The notes: generated by a model not told the origin, from the letters alone. Positions 1 through 8,062 are shown, counted from the stretch's first letter. The stretch: DNA of 64,000 nucleotides from Oscillospiraceae bacterium (GCA_015066105.1 SVOY01000006.1:1-64000), one strand, 5' to 3'. A program made the numbers and translations.

Positions 1-75
1 AGATGCAGGCAATGCCTGAACAGGAAAAAACAAGGAGCGATATGAGCGCTCCAAGCGAAATAGCGCGACTATGTT

Positions 76-119
76 TTTGACCGATGGTGTCACAGGTTCG
101 AGTCCTGTTTGAGGCGCCA
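76..119 (+). tRNA. tRNA 3'-end fragment (truncated, possible att site)
   Basis: Positions 90-119 look like the T-arm and acceptor end of a tRNA: a 5-bp T stem (ACAGG/CCTGT) around TTCGAGT, then a seven-base acceptor strand, G and CCA. No matching 5' half (it should begin GCCTCAA) lies upstream. Instead there is sequence repeated at about 1698-1775, which shares the last bases GTGTCACAGGT and then diverges. A rho-independent terminator follows at 148. I read it as the displaced 3' end of a tRNA left by site-specific integration; the tRNA identity cannot be called without the anticodon. Confidence 0.45.
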
Positions 120-147
120 TCTTTAGGTGACGAAATGACACCCCATA

Positions 148-186
148 CAGAAACCCTTGATTTCTCAAGGGTTTCTGTTATTTTTA
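148..186 (+). terminator. rho-independent terminator after tRNA fragment
   Basis: A near-perfect stem (CAGAAACCCTTGA pairing with TCAAGGGTTTCTG, four-base loop) is followed by a T-rich tract. It fits the terminator of the truncated tRNA. Confidence 0.8.
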
Positions 187-260
187 TGCCTGAAATTTAT
201 GTTTGCAGTTCGTGACACCTCTTTACGGACTTGTTGGACTCGAACTTATGATCAAAGATA

Positions 261-289
261 TTGATTTTTGTTGTGCGGATGTGTATAAT
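261..289 (+). promoter_or_regulatory. sigma-A promoter of the DUF4259-like gene
   Basis: TTGATT at 261-266 and TATAAT at 284-289 are separated by exactly 17 bp. The start codon is at 346. Confidence 0.7.
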
Positions 290-345
290 TGAATTATAGA
301 TGTCAGTTTTAAAATAGGATTTCTGTTTAAGAAAGGTAAGATTTT

Positions 346-1197
346 ATGGGAGCTTGGAACACAAGTATTAACGGAAATGATACAGCACAAGATTTAAGGT
401 CTGAATATAAGGCTGCATTCTTTTACAATGATGTTGAAACTGCACTTGTGAAAATAGATGAATACATTAGACTTGAAGGATTTGATGAGTCTGATGAAGA
501 AGAGTGGTGTAATTATTACTATTCTTTAGCAGATTTCATGTGGTCTTATGGTTTATTAACAGAAGAAATCCGTAATAAAGTTATAACAATGATTGATTCA
601 GGTTTTGGTTTGGATATTTGGGAAGAATCAGGGTTAAAAGTATTAGAAAAACGAAAAAAGGTGTTGAATGAATTTGAGACAAAAATATTAAGTCAACAAC
701 CTGTTAATAAAAAAATCAGATTAGATTTTCATATGAACCCCATTTTTGAAAATGGTGATATCATTGCGATACAATTAAAGACATCTGATAAATATTATAT
801 TGAAAAAAGTTGTTTTTCAGAAGACTTTTTCAGAGATTGTGACGGTAAGTATATTGTTTTAAGGAAAGTTTGTGATGATATATCTTATGTGTCAGCTGTT
901 GAACCAAGAGTAAAAGATATTTGGGTACGCTTTCAATTGTATAAAAAGATATTTGACACTTGTCCTAGTGTTACAGATTTGAATGGTGTTGAATGGGCAA
1001 AAACTGAAAATACAAACGGTTCGTTTATTACAGAGAGCAGTATGTTTTATTTTAAGAAACGAAACTATAAAATAATTGGGTCTGATAAGAATAATTTAGA
1101 TTTTGATTTTAATAACGTAATAAATGTTTATTCTTTTGGGATAAATAAGCCGTGGTTTAATTTCGAAAGTAAAATATTAAAGGCAATATATAATTGA
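346..1197 (+). CDS. DUF4259-like hypothetical protein
   Basis: A 283-residue soluble protein. The first 16 residues (MGAWNTSINGNDTAQD) resemble the N-terminal signature of DUF4259 proteins (MGxWxxxxxxND), a family of unknown function; the remaining 250 residues are not recognised. The N-terminal third is acidic and helical with a cluster of Trp and Tyr, and the C-terminal part looks mixed alpha/beta. An AAAGG-type ribosome binding site precedes ATG 346. The gene is clearly more AT-rich than the core genes and sits between 16-bp inverted repeats, which suggests horizontal transfer. Family relatives are sometimes seen in toxin-immunity settings, but nothing next to it here supports that role. 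Confidence 0.6.
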   Translation: MGAWNTSINGNDTAQDLRSEYKAAFFYNDVETALVKIDEYIRLEGFDESDEEEWCNYYYSLADFMWSYGLLTEEIRNKVITMIDSGFGLDIWEESGLKVLEKRKKVLNEFETKILSQQPVNKKIRLDFHMNPIFENGDIIAIQLKTSDKYYIEKSCFSEDFFRDCDGKYIVLRKVCDDISYVSAVEPRVKDIWVRFQLYKKIFDTCPSVTDLNGVEWAKTENTNGSFITESSMFYFKKRNYKIIGSDKNNLDFDFNNVINVYSFGINKPWFNFESKILKAIYN

Positions 1198-1246
1198 GGT
1201 TATAATAAAAATATGCAGGGGTGTCATTCCGTCCTGTAAACACAAA

Positions 1247-1278
1247 AAATAGCGAAGCGTATGCTTCGCTATTTTTTT
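1247..1278. terminator. terminator hairpin immediately upstream of hairpin array 1
   Basis: AATAGCGAAGC pairs with GCTTCGCTATT across a four-base loop and is followed by seven T. It could serve the gene ending at 1197. The hairpin array begins three bases after the T-tract. Confidence 0.75.
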
Positions 1279-1280
1279 AT

Positions 1281-1460
1281 CCAAGCCGACAGGCTTGGTA
1301 TATCATCACGCTTAAGCGAGTATATCATCGCCGAAGGTGTATATCATCACACGAAGTGTGTATTTCTGTCGGCTTGATGATATACAAAACTTCGTTTTGA
1401 TGATATGCAATTTCTATGAAATTGATGATATACAAATCCTTCGGATTTGATAATATTTTT
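1281..1460 (+). repeat. Variable hairpin array 1
   Basis: Seven short perfect or near-perfect hairpins follow one another. They include CCAAGCC-GAC-AGGCTTGG, CACACGAAGTGTG, AAAACTTCGTTTT, AATTTCTATGAAATT and AAATCCTTCGGATTT. They are joined by constant linkers: TATATCATC in the left half and its reverse complement GATGATATA in the right half. The switch occurs at a central CTGTCGGCTT, itself the reverse complement of the AAGCCGACAG at the left end. The linkers can therefore pair across the array and present the small hairpins as side arms. Left end, centre and right-hand linker match array 4 (44165-44370), while the hairpin bodies differ. No coding function is evident. Confidence 0.85.
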
Positions 1461-1597
1461 AATAGTTTGCTTTTCGTTACATTTTTATGTTTCACATAGA
1501 TTTCAAATTTCTGAAGCTGTGTTTCCACAGACGAAACGCGAGCTGTTAACTGGTTCATCGTGCCCCGCGTCCGGTGGACGATGAAGGGGTGCGATGA

Positions 1598-1775
1598 ACA
1601 GGAAGAAATAGGGAGAGTTGCAAGCGCTCCAAGCGAAGCAAATCGACCATATTTCTGACCGACACTCACTTACCGTTGCAGAGCTGTTGCTGGCGGACGA
1701 ACAGGAAAAAACAAGGAGTATCACGAAGCGCTCCAAGCGAAATAGCGCGACTATGTTTTTGACCGAGGTGTCACA
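1598..1775. repeat. Degenerate repeat cluster (three related segments, also at 15-95)
   Basis: The segment with GAACAGGAAAAAACAAGG, GCGCTCCAAGCGAA and ATAGCGCGACTATG occurs at about 18-95 and again at 1698-1775. A more diverged version lies at 1604-1655. The two better copies share a 3' edge, GTGTCACAGGT, which in the first copy runs into the tRNA fragment. The overlapping open frames do not resemble a known protein to me. I read these as decayed ends of an integrated element. Confidence 0.5.
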
Positions 1776-1913
1776 GGTGAATAATTATCAAAATCAAAGA
1801 TTTTGCCAGCTCCACAATAAGCGCCTTTTTTGTAGTAAGTTAAGTTGTAAAGGCAATATGATTGATTTTTAAATTTTTTTATGATAGTATTTTGTCATAA
1901 AAGGAGTGATTAT

Positions 1914-2189
1914 ATGAAAATTCCTGTGTCCTACTACAAAAAATCCAGTAATGAGCTCTATTGGAATGATGGCACACTGTACATCAAAAACTCAAAGATT
2001 ATTTTGAAAAATTTGTTTAAAACAGTCGCAGTGTTTGATGCTTATATGGTTAAATTTATAACTTTAACTGATGAGCTTTTTTATAAAGCTACAGAAATTT
2101 CTGATAATAAAAAAAGCTACATATTGCTTTTTGATAAATTGAACTACAAAAAATTATGCGAATTTGCGGATATTTTACCAAATCCTTGA
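1914..2189 (+). CDS. Small hypothetical protein
   Basis: 91 residues starting MKIPVSYYKK. The ATG at 1914 is chosen over the upstream one at 1881 because AAAGGAG lies eight bases before it. The product is Lys/Tyr/Phe-rich, has no signal peptide or membrane segment, and looks like a small mixed alpha/beta domain. I do not recognise the family. The gene is AT-rich like the rest of the left edge and ends exactly where the promoter of the methyltransferase leader begins. Confidence 0.6.
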   Translation: MKIPVSYYKKSSNELYWNDGTLYIKNSKIILKNLFKTVAVFDAYMVKFITLTDELFYKATEISDNKKSYILLFDKLNYKKLCEFADILPNP

Positions 2190-2215
2190 CATCATATATT
2201 TTTATGCTATAATAA
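2187..2215 (+). promoter_or_regulatory. Consensus promoter of the methyltransferase leader
   Basis: A perfect TTGACA is followed after about 16 bp by TATAAT. It overlaps the stop codon of the preceding ORF. The start point would lie about 20 bases ahead of the leader ORF. Confidence 0.8.
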
Positions 2216-2241
2216 TCCAAACCAACAACGGAGGAATCATT

Positions 2242-2277
2242 ATGTTCTTTATCACTATTCGACGCAGACGAAGATAG
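2242..2277 (+). CDS. Arginine-rich leader peptide (11 residues)
   Basis: ATG 2242 to TAG 2277 encodes MFFITIRRRRR, preceded by a good GGAGG site. Five successive Arg codons (CGA, CGC, AGA, CGA, AGA) before the stop are a natural ribosome-stalling site. Arg-X-Arg motifs are known macrolide-dependent stalling signals in leaders such as ErmDL, so drug- or arginine-sensing is plausible. The coding sequence itself can pair with a downstream segment to form a terminator (see 2244-2353), which supports an attenuation role. Confidence 0.7.
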   Translation: MFFITIRRRRR

Positions 2278-2353
2278 CTTGTATCTGAAATTAGGGTACA
2301 GGCTTAAGTTGCTGTGTGCCCGATGAAGTGATGAAGAACTTTATTTTTTTGCA
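2244..2353 (+). promoter_or_regulatory. Leader-ORF-dependent attenuator (long-range terminator)
   Basis: Leader-ORF bases 2244-2261 (GTTCTTTATCACTATTCG) pair with 2322-2340, whose 3' half is GTGATGAAGAAC and which leads into TTTATTTTTTT. An inner hairpin (GGGTACA/TGTGCCC, 2295-2321) lies between the arms. A ribosome stalled on the Arg codons would cover the 5' arm and prevent the terminator, allowing transcription into the methyltransferase. This is read from the sequence; the inducer is unknown. Confidence 0.65.
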
Positions 2354-2356
2354 TTA

Positions 2357-2396
2357 CTGTTGACGGCATACGGCTGTTGACAGTATTTTTATTTTA
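2357..2396 (+). terminator. Second terminator-like hairpin before the methyltransferase
   Basis: Bases 2357-2385 form a 12-bp stem including G-U pairs (ACTGTTGACGGC with GGCTGTTGACAGT, loop ATACG), followed by ATTTTTATTTT. It sits just ahead of the GGAGG site of the next gene and is either a second attenuation step or the partner of an antiterminator. Confidence 0.6.
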
Positions 2397-2410
2397 CGGA
2401 GGTTATTTAA

Positions 2411-3157
2411 ATGAACAAAACAGATTATACATTATTAAATAAAGCAATATTTGAAAAAATCACACTGCCTGAAAATGCCGTTATTGCGGATTTGGGCTGT
2501 AAGGATGCAACATTTCTTCTGGCTTTTCAAGAGGCCTTTCCGAACAAAATCAAGTCAGCCATAGGTGTGGATATAACCGATAGACGGTTTAAGGATGTTA
2601 AATATAAAAATCCTATTAAGCTTAAGGTTATGGACTGTTCAAAAAAATTAAATTTTGAAGATGATACTTTTGACCTTGTTTTTTCAAAGGATATGTTTGA
2701 ATGTGTGTCGGATAAGAATTTTTTGGTCAGTGAGATTCACCGTATTTTAAAGCCGGGCGGAGCTGTAATTTGCGTAAACTGTGATTGGGACAGCGTTGCT
2801 TATAACGGTGAAGACAAGGAGCTGATTTCAAAGGCGGTTCATGCTTATGCTGTAACAAAGCAACCTTGGATGGATGACCTTGACAGCTGGATTGGCAGAA
2901 GAATGTACGGATTTTTTAACAAAACGGGCTTATTTGAAAGTGAGGTAAGCATTTGCAATATTGTTGAAACCGAGTATAAAGAGGGTAGCTTCGGTTATGA
3001 GCTGAGTAAGGATATTGCTTGGCTTTATAAAGAGAATACGGGAGCAATCAGCGAAAACGAATACGCGGAATTTATTGAAAATCTGAAGCTTGCCGACAAA
3101 AACGGCCGGTATATTTTTTCAAAGCCCTACTATGTTTACAAAGGCATAAAAAAGTAA
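2411..3157 (+). CDS. Class I SAM-dependent methyltransferase
   Basis: 248 residues with a Rossmann-type SAM fold. Motif I is VIADLGCKDA (24-33), the acidic ribose-binding residue lies in GVDI (52-55), motif IV-like DLVFSKDMFE is near 88, and LKPGG is near 114, typical of Methyltransf_11 enzymes. The substrate cannot be assigned. It has no zinc finger like RlmA and no Erm signature. The elaborate leader (promoter, Arg-rich peptide, two terminator hairpins) resembles that of inducible antibiotic-resistance genes, so a ribosome- or drug-directed methylase is an attractive but unproven idea. The ATG at 2411 follows ACGGAGG. A terminator hairpin follows the stop codon. Confidence 0.8.
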   Translation: MNKTDYTLLNKAIFEKITLPENAVIADLGCKDATFLLAFQEAFPNKIKSAIGVDITDRRFKDVKYKNPIKLKVMDCSKKLNFEDDTFDLVFSKDMFECVSDKNFLVSEIHRILKPGGAVICVNCDWDSVAYNGEDKELISKAVHAYAVTKQPWMDDLDSWIGRRMYGFFNKTGLFESEVSICNIVETEYKEGSFGYELSKDIAWLYKENTGAISENEYAEFIENLKLADKNGRYIFSKPYYVYKGIKK

Positions 3158-3164
3158 AAGAATA

Positions 3165-3198
3165 CCCCTGAAGCATTACTAAAATGTTTCAGGGGGTT
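3165..3198. terminator. Bidirectional terminator between convergent genes
   Basis: CCCCTGAA...TTCAGGGG stem lying between the methyltransferase (plus) and the esterase (minus). Confidence 0.75.
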
Positions 3199-3201
3199 AT
3201 C

Positions 3202-4518
3202 TTACTCTCCCACCGGCTTGTTAGTCAGTGTGGTTTTGATAAGCTTTGCCATATCAACCTTGCCCTGCAGGATATGGTCGTTACCGAAGCGCATTACGGT
3301 TTTGGCGTCCTTGCATTTGTCCCATCTGACGAGTCCCTCGCCGTTAGGGTCACCGTTTTTTACAAAATTGCAAAGGTAGGTGCTCATAACGTCACTGAGG
3401 AAAAAGTCGTGCTTTTCCATAGGCCGCCAGCAGTTTTTGAGGGTGCCGAACCAGTACCAGAGGTCACTGCTGTGCCAGGCTCCCTTGTCGTCACCGGGGA
3501 GCATTCTTTCAAAGTGCCACAGATAGGCACCGTTTTTCTCTGCCCATTTTTTTGTCATCGGATGAAGGACCGCGGGGGCCATATCGTGGCTTGTTGAGCC
3601 GACCATATAGGGGATTTTGTGAGGCTTCGCATCATACTTTATGAGCATACCGTCCTTTACGGGGACGGCTGACATACCCGAGCCCTTTGTGCCTTTCCAC
3701 GCCTTGAAAAGAGCCTCGGGTGAAGCCCTGCGCAGCTCATCGAGATTTTTTGCGTTTGCGTTTTTCATTACCTCTTCCCAGAAGGTGTATTTCTTTTCGG
3801 GGGTTGAGGTCATAAAGGAGCCGAGAGCAACGCCGCTTGACATAACCGCAGAGCGGAAGAGCCCTTTTGTAAGCTCACTCTGACAAAGGTGCTGAACGCT
3901 CATTGCGCCTGCGCTCTGACCCATTATTGTTATTTTTTCGCTGTCGCCGCCAAAGGCAGAGATGTTGCTTTTTACCCACTCTATTGCGGTCAGCTGGTCA
4001 TAAAGGCCGTAGTTGCCCGTGTGGCCGGCCTCTTTTTTTAATTCGGGCAGGCAGGCAAAGCCCATAGGCCCGAGACGGTAGTTGATTGTTACACATACAA
4101 CGCCCTTTTTTGCCCATACGGGGCCGTCAAAGTGCTTTTCGTGGCCGCAGCCGCCGGTAAATCCTCCGCCGTGAATGTAGATGAGAACGGGCAATTTGCT
4201 CGTTTCTGTGGCGTCGGCAGGGGTGCGGATGTTGAGGAAAAGGCAGTCCTCGCTGTAGGTGTAGCTTTCTCCCTTGCGGAATTCATTGTAATAGAAAATC
4301 TTACCGGGGTTTTCCTCTTCGTCGTAAAAGGCGCGGGGCTGATATGAGCAGCTGCCGTAGGCTGTTGCATCGTAAACTCCGTTCCAGCCCGTTACGGCAA
4401 CGGGGTATTCCCATCTGCCGGCAGTTGCATAGCGGATACCCTTGTAGTCCGTAACGCCCTCTTCTGACGAGGTTACGCCCTTTATATCTCCGCAGGGGGT
4501 AGTGATAGTTTTAAACAT
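3202..4518 (-). CDS. Carboxylesterase type B
   Basis: 438-residue alpha/beta hydrolase of the carboxylesterase/para-nitrobenzyl esterase family. Visible marks are EDCLFLN (90-96), the oxyanion-hole HGGGF (116-120), the nucleophile elbow GQSAGA with Ser202, and the AWHSSDLWY segment with the probable catalytic His349. It is somewhat shorter than the usual 480-550 residues, and I see no signal peptide, so it probably acts in the cytoplasm. The start has AGAAGGAG upstream. It follows a GPH symporter by two bases, so the pair is probably co-transcribed and may take up and deacylate a glycoside or plant ester. The substrate is inferred only from context. Confidence 0.85.
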   Translation of the reverse strand: MFKTITTPCGDIKGVTSSEEGVTDYKGIRYATAGRWEYPVAVTGWNGVYDATAYGSCSYQPRAFYDEEENPGKIFYYNEFRKGESYTYSEDCLFLNIRTPADATETSKLPVLIYIHGGGFTGGCGHEKHFDGPVWAKKGVVCVTINYRLGPMGFACLPELKKEAGHTGNYGLYDQLTAIEWVKSNISAFGGDSEKITIMGQSAGAMSVQHLCQSELTKGLFRSAVMSSGVALGSFMTSTPEKKYTFWEEVMKNANAKNLDELRRASPEALFKAWKGTKGSGMSAVPVKDGMLIKYDAKPHKIPYMVGSTSHDMAPAVLHPMTKKWAEKNGAYLWHFERMLPGDDKGAWHSSDLWYWFGTLKNCWRPMEKHDFFLSDVMSTYLCNFVKNGDPNGEGLVRWDKCKDAKTVMRFGNDHILQGKVDMAKLIKTTLTNKPVGE

Positions 4519-4520
4519 AA

Positions 4521-5921
4521 TTACTGCTCCTTCTGAGCCTTTTTGAATTCGTCAATCTTCTGCCTTGTTTCGGGGCTCATATTCCAGAGAAATTTGAAGG
4601 CTGCCCAGGAGCCGAGCACGAAAATACCGGGCAGAAGCACTGCGATAATCTTGATGCCCGAAACCGTTGTTGCCGACTGTACTGCAAGGTCTGCGTTGTA
4701 GCCGGTCCAGCCGAGCATAAGCACGGTTGCCGAGTTACCGATTGTCTGACCCACACGGCGTGAAAGATTGAAGGTGCCGTAAATTGAGCCTTCGGTTCTT
4801 TTGCCGGTAAGCATTTCGTTGTAGTCAATAGCCTCGCTGACAAGACCCCACTGCATATAAATGGATACGCTTGCAAGACCCATTGCACAGTTGCTTATTA
4901 TCATATGCACATAGGGGTTGACATCCGTAACCATATGAAGACCGAAAAGACCTATGTACATAACCGCACCAATAAGCAGGCCGAAGCGGATGAACTTTTC
5001 AAGGCCGAACTTTTTAGCAAAATAGGGGCCGCCCAAAAGTGTTACCATCATAAAGGGCGCGGAAACTATTGAGCCGTAGGTAACAAGCTTGAGGTCGTCG
5101 TAAACGGCTGAGAACATATAGTTTGTAATTGTGTTGTTTACATACTGCATTGTGCAGATGCAAAGGCCGTGTATGCAAAGAGCGAGGAAGGGTCTGTTGA
5201 CACGGAAAACATTGAGAATATCCGTAACCTTTATGCTCTGCTGCTCTGCTTCCGGCTGTGCGGTGACATTTCTTTCCTCGGTGAATGCGTAGTGGCCAAG
5301 GCACATTGCAAAGCCTATAAGGGCACAGATAATTGCACCTAAGGCATAGCCCTTTGAATTTGTCTGACCGTATTTGTCAATAAGCATGGGCATAAGCACA
5401 ACGGGAATGGCATTACCAACGGCTGAGCCGAAGCCTCTTGCAGAGGAGAGGGTGGCTCTTTCCTTGTCATCGTCTGCCATAGCTGAGAGAAGTGAGCCCA
5501 TGGGAATGTTGAACATTGTATATGCGCCCTCGTAAAGTATCTTAAGGCCGAAAAGAACGCAGATAAGTGAAAGGCCTTCAAAAAGTGAGGGTACCGACCA
5601 CAGGGCGATAAAGCTTACGCAGATAAGCGGTGAGCTTCGGAGAAGCCAGGGACGGAATTTACCCTTGGGATTATGCTTTTTGGAAAAAGCCTTATCCATA
5701 AAAGCGCCCATCAGAGGGTCGTTGATGAAATCCCACACATTCCAGATTGCAAGCAGTACGGCAAGCAGCTCCGTGTCGATTTTAAGGGCATCGGTACAGT
5801 ACATTGCAAAGGTACTGCCCATAATTGCAAAGGTCATACAGCCGCCCGCATCGCCGAGACCGTAGCCGATTTTATGCTTGAGGGTGAGGGATGATTTGCT
5901 CTTTTTTGCTGTTTCGTTCAT
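4521..5921 (-). CDS. GPH-family sugar:cation symporter (MFS, MelB-like)
   Basis: 466 residues with about 12 hydrophobic segments. The N-terminal signature KIGYGLGDAGG and the D-x-x-N-D-P segment (WDFINDPLMG, where MelB has its cation-binding Asp cluster) place it in the glycoside-pentoside-hexuronide family. The cytoplasmic loop KHNPKGKFRPWLL is also typical. It precedes the esterase in the same direction with a two-base gap and lies 29 bp after the SDR gene. The substrate is unknown. It is one of three GPH symporters in this window, with those at 45808 and 61592. Confidence 0.88.
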   Translation of the reverse strand: MNETAKKSKSSLTLKHKIGYGLGDAGGCMTFAIMGSTFAMYCTDALKIDTELLAVLLAIWNVWDFINDPLMGAFMDKAFSKKHNPKGKFRPWLLRSSPLICVSFIALWSVPSLFEGLSLICVLFGLKILYEGAYTMFNIPMGSLLSAMADDDKERATLSSARGFGSAVGNAIPVVLMPMLIDKYGQTNSKGYALGAIICALIGFAMCLGHYAFTEERNVTAQPEAEQQSIKVTDILNVFRVNRPFLALCIHGLCICTMQYVNNTITNYMFSAVYDDLKLVTYGSIVSAPFMMVTLLGGPYFAKKFGLEKFIRFGLLIGAVMYIGLFGLHMVTDVNPYVHMIISNCAMGLASVSIYMQWGLVSEAIDYNEMLTGKRTEGSIYGTFNLSRRVGQTIGNSATVLMLGWTGYNADLAVQSATTVSGIKIIAVLLPGIFVLGSWAAFKFLWNMSPETRQKIDEFKKAQKEQ

Positions 5922-5950
5922 TTCGTTTTCTCCTTTTTTTATTTGCTTTT

Positions 5951-6688
5951 TTATATTCCGAGTCCGCCGTCAATGCCGATTGTCTGACCCGTTATAAAAC
6001 CTGATTTTTCACCCGCAAGGAAGGAAACAAGCTCTGCCACATCCTCGGGACTGCCCGTGCGGCAAAGGGGTGTTTCTTCAACAACGCCCCGTACCGCTTC
6101 TTCGTCAAAGCGGGCGTTCATTGCAGTTTCAATAAAGCCGGGGGCAATGCAGTTTACCCTTATACCGCTTGCGCCTGCTTCCTTTGCAAGTGCCCTTGTA
6201 AAGCCGATAAGCCCGGCCTTTGAAGCGCTGTAATGTACCTCGCAGGAGCCGCCGACAACGCCCCATACAGATGAAATGTTGATTATACTGCCGCTTTTTT
6301 TGTTTATCATCAGCGGCAGAAGCTCGGCTGTAAGCGACATTGCATTTGCAAGGTTTACATTAAGCAGCCTTCTTACGCTTTCACTGTCAAGGCACTGAAA
6401 AACGCCGACGAGTGAAAGCCCCGCATTGTTGACTAAAACATCAACCCCGTTTGTTACGCTTTTTATTTTTTCACCGAGCAGCCGTCCGCCCTCGTCGGCA
6501 GAAAGGTCTTCGCCGAGGATAAATACCTCTGTGCCGTAGGTGTTTTTTAGCTGCAGGGCTGTTTTTTCTGCTTCAGCCTTGTTTTTGTTGTAGTGGAGAA
6601 TTATATTGTAGCCGTCACGGGCGAGGGCGTAGCATATGGCCTTGCCTATTCCGCCCGAGGCACCTGTAATTACTGCTGTTTTTTTCAC
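5951..6688 (-). CDS. Short-chain dehydrogenase/reductase (FabG-like)
   Basis: 245-residue classical SDR. It has the nucleotide-binding TGASGGIG (8-15), NNAG (87-90) and a catalytic Ser140-Tyr153-Lys157 triad (YSASK), ending in the usual GQTIGIDGGLGI tail. NADPH-dependent 3-oxoacyl reductase-like activity is typical of close families, but the substrate is not determined by sequence. It starts nine bases after the end of mnmE and is probably in the same transcript. Unlike the broken SDR at 26315-27110, all catalytic residues are present. Confidence 0.85.
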   Translation of the reverse strand: MKKTAVITGASGGIGKAICYALARDGYNIILHYNKNKAEAEKTALQLKNTYGTEVFILGEDLSADEGGRLLGEKIKSVTNGVDVLVNNAGLSLVGVFQCLDSESVRRLLNVNLANAMSLTAELLPLMINKKSGSIINISSVWGVVGGSCEVHYSASKAGLIGFTRALAKEAGASGIRVNCIAPGFIETAMNARFDEEAVRGVVEETPLCRTGSPEDVAELVSFLAGEKSGFITGQTIGIDGGLGI

Positions 6689-6697
6689 ATCATCACC

Positions 6698-8062
6698 CTA
6701 TTTACCCACACAGAATCTTGAAAATACTTCGTCAACAACGGCCTCACGGGCCTTTTTGCCCGTCAGCTCTAGCAAATCCTCAATTGCCGAGTCAATGCAC
6801 ACATTTATTGCATCCATCGTCATTCCCATATTGACGGCATCGATTGCCTCCTTTATTGAAGCAAGAGCCTTTTCTGCACTTCTTCTCTGCCTTTCTGTTG
6901 TGAGCATTGCCTGAGAGGTATCAATTCTGTCTGTTCCGAGGGCTCTTTCAATAGCCGCCGAAAGCTCTTTTTCGCCGTCACCGCTGAGGGCACTTATGAA
7001 AATTACCTCGCCGAGGGCGGCTTTGATTTTTTCAATATCCGCCATATGAGGAAGGTCTGTTTTGTTGATTATGCCTATTACCTCGCGACCCTTGCAAAGC
7101 TCAAGAATTTCCTCATCGCTTTCGTCAAGGCCCCTTGAAACGTCAAACACGGCAAGAATAAGGCCGGCTCTTTCAATCTTTTCCTTTGCCATTTCAACAC
7201 CGATGCTTTCAACGGTGTCCTCGCTTTCGCGTATGCCTGCCGTATCGGCAAGGTTGAGTATAACCCTGCCTACACGCACCGTTTCTTCAACAATGTCGCG
7301 TGTTGTACCTGCAATATCCGTTACAATGGAGCGTCTGAAGCCTGAAAGCATATTCATCAGCGCGGATTTGCCCACGTTGGGCTTGCCGACAATGGCGGTG
7401 TCAACTCCGTCGGTAATGGCCTTGCCTGCATCAAATTTGCAAAGCAGACCTTCAAGTCTGCCGTAAACCTCTTCAAGGCTTGCTCTGAGCACATCAAGGT
7501 CAAGGTCGGGAATTTCGTCATCGGGGTAGTCTACCCAGGCGGCCATATTAGCCGCCGCGGCAACAAGAGTATTGCAGTAGGAATCAATTTTTTTGCTCAG
7601 TGCTCCGTCAAGCGCGGTGAGTGCCGCCTTCATTCCGCCCTCGCCGCGGGCACTTATGAGGCTCATTACCGCCTCAGCCTCGGAAAGGTCCATTTTGCCG
7701 TTGAGAAAGGCTCTTTTTGTGAATTCACCGCCCTCGGCAGCTCTTGCTCCTGCACCGAGCACGGCACGAAGCACCTGGCTTGTAACATATACACCGCCGT
7801 GACAGCTGATTTCTACCGTATCCTCACCGGTGTAGCTTCTGGGCGCACGGAAAACAAGGGCAACGCACTCGTCAAGAAGCTCATTGCCGTTGTACGCCTT
7901 GCCGTGGGCGGCGGTATAGCCCTTGAGGACAGATAAAGGCTTGCCCGAGGTTGTTCTGATAACCCTGTCGGCAATTTTAATTGCACTGTCGCCCGAAATT
8001 CTGATAACACCTATTCCGCCGGGGGCAAGGGGGGTGGAAAGTGCCGCTATTGTATCGCTCAT
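6698..8062 (-). CDS. mnmE: tRNA modification GTPase MnmE
   Basis: 454-residue GTPase that with MnmG installs the (carboxymethyl)aminomethyl group on wobble U34 of tRNAs, using a folate one-carbon unit. The N-terminal folate-binding domain begins TIAALSTPLAPGGIGVIRISG. The G domain shows GKPNVGKS (about 226-233), DTAG (about 273-276) and NKTD. The protein ends in the conserved FCVGK Cys motif. I place the start at 8062 (MSDTIAAL) rather than 8071, because the earlier ATG overlaps the AAGGA ribosome binding site. MnmG is not in the window. It follows the PBP gene by about 20 bases. Confidence 0.95.
   Translation of the reverse strand: MSDTIAALSTPLAPGGIGVIRISGDSAIKIADRVIRTTSGKPLSVLKGYTAAHGKAYNGNELLDECVALVFRAPRSYTGEDTVEISCHGGVYVTSQVLRAVLGAGARAAEGGEFTKRAFLNGKMDLSEAEAVMSLISARGEGGMKAALTALDGALSKKIDSYCNTLVAAAANMAAWVDYPDDEIPDLDLDVLRASLEEVYGRLEGLLCKFDAGKAITDGVDTAIVGKPNVGKSALMNMLSGFRRSIVTDIAGTTRDIVEETVRVGRVILNLADTAGIRESEDTVESIGVEMAKEKIERAGLILAVFDVSRGLDESDEEILELCKGREVIGIINKTDLPHMADIEKIKAALGEVIFISALSGDGEKELSAAIERALGTDRIDTSQAMLTTERQRRSAEKALASIKEAIDAVNMGMTMDAINVCIDSAIEDLLELTGKKAREAVVDEVFSRFCVGK

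Larger units (their letters stand above)
129..1233. repeat. 16-bp inverted repeats flanking the DUF4259-like gene
   Basis: GACGAAATGACACCCC at 129-144 matches the reverse complement of 1218-1233 with one mismatch. The two arms bracket the low-GC gene at 346-1197, its promoter and nothing else. No transposase is present. This could be a small passenger cassette or the remains of a larger element; target-site duplications are not obvious. Confidence 0.5.

Noticed and set aside
1281-1460. CRISPR array
   Set aside because: Linkers are short (8-10 bases), invert at the midpoint and separate palindromes rather than unique spacers; no cas genes.
1325-1669. Minus-strand ORF of 114 codons
   Set aside because: Its second half is translated hairpin array; only a short unplaced fragment remains.
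1618-1872. 84-codon ORF over the degenerate repeat cluster
   Set aside because: It merges two repeat segments in different frames, with no start signal.
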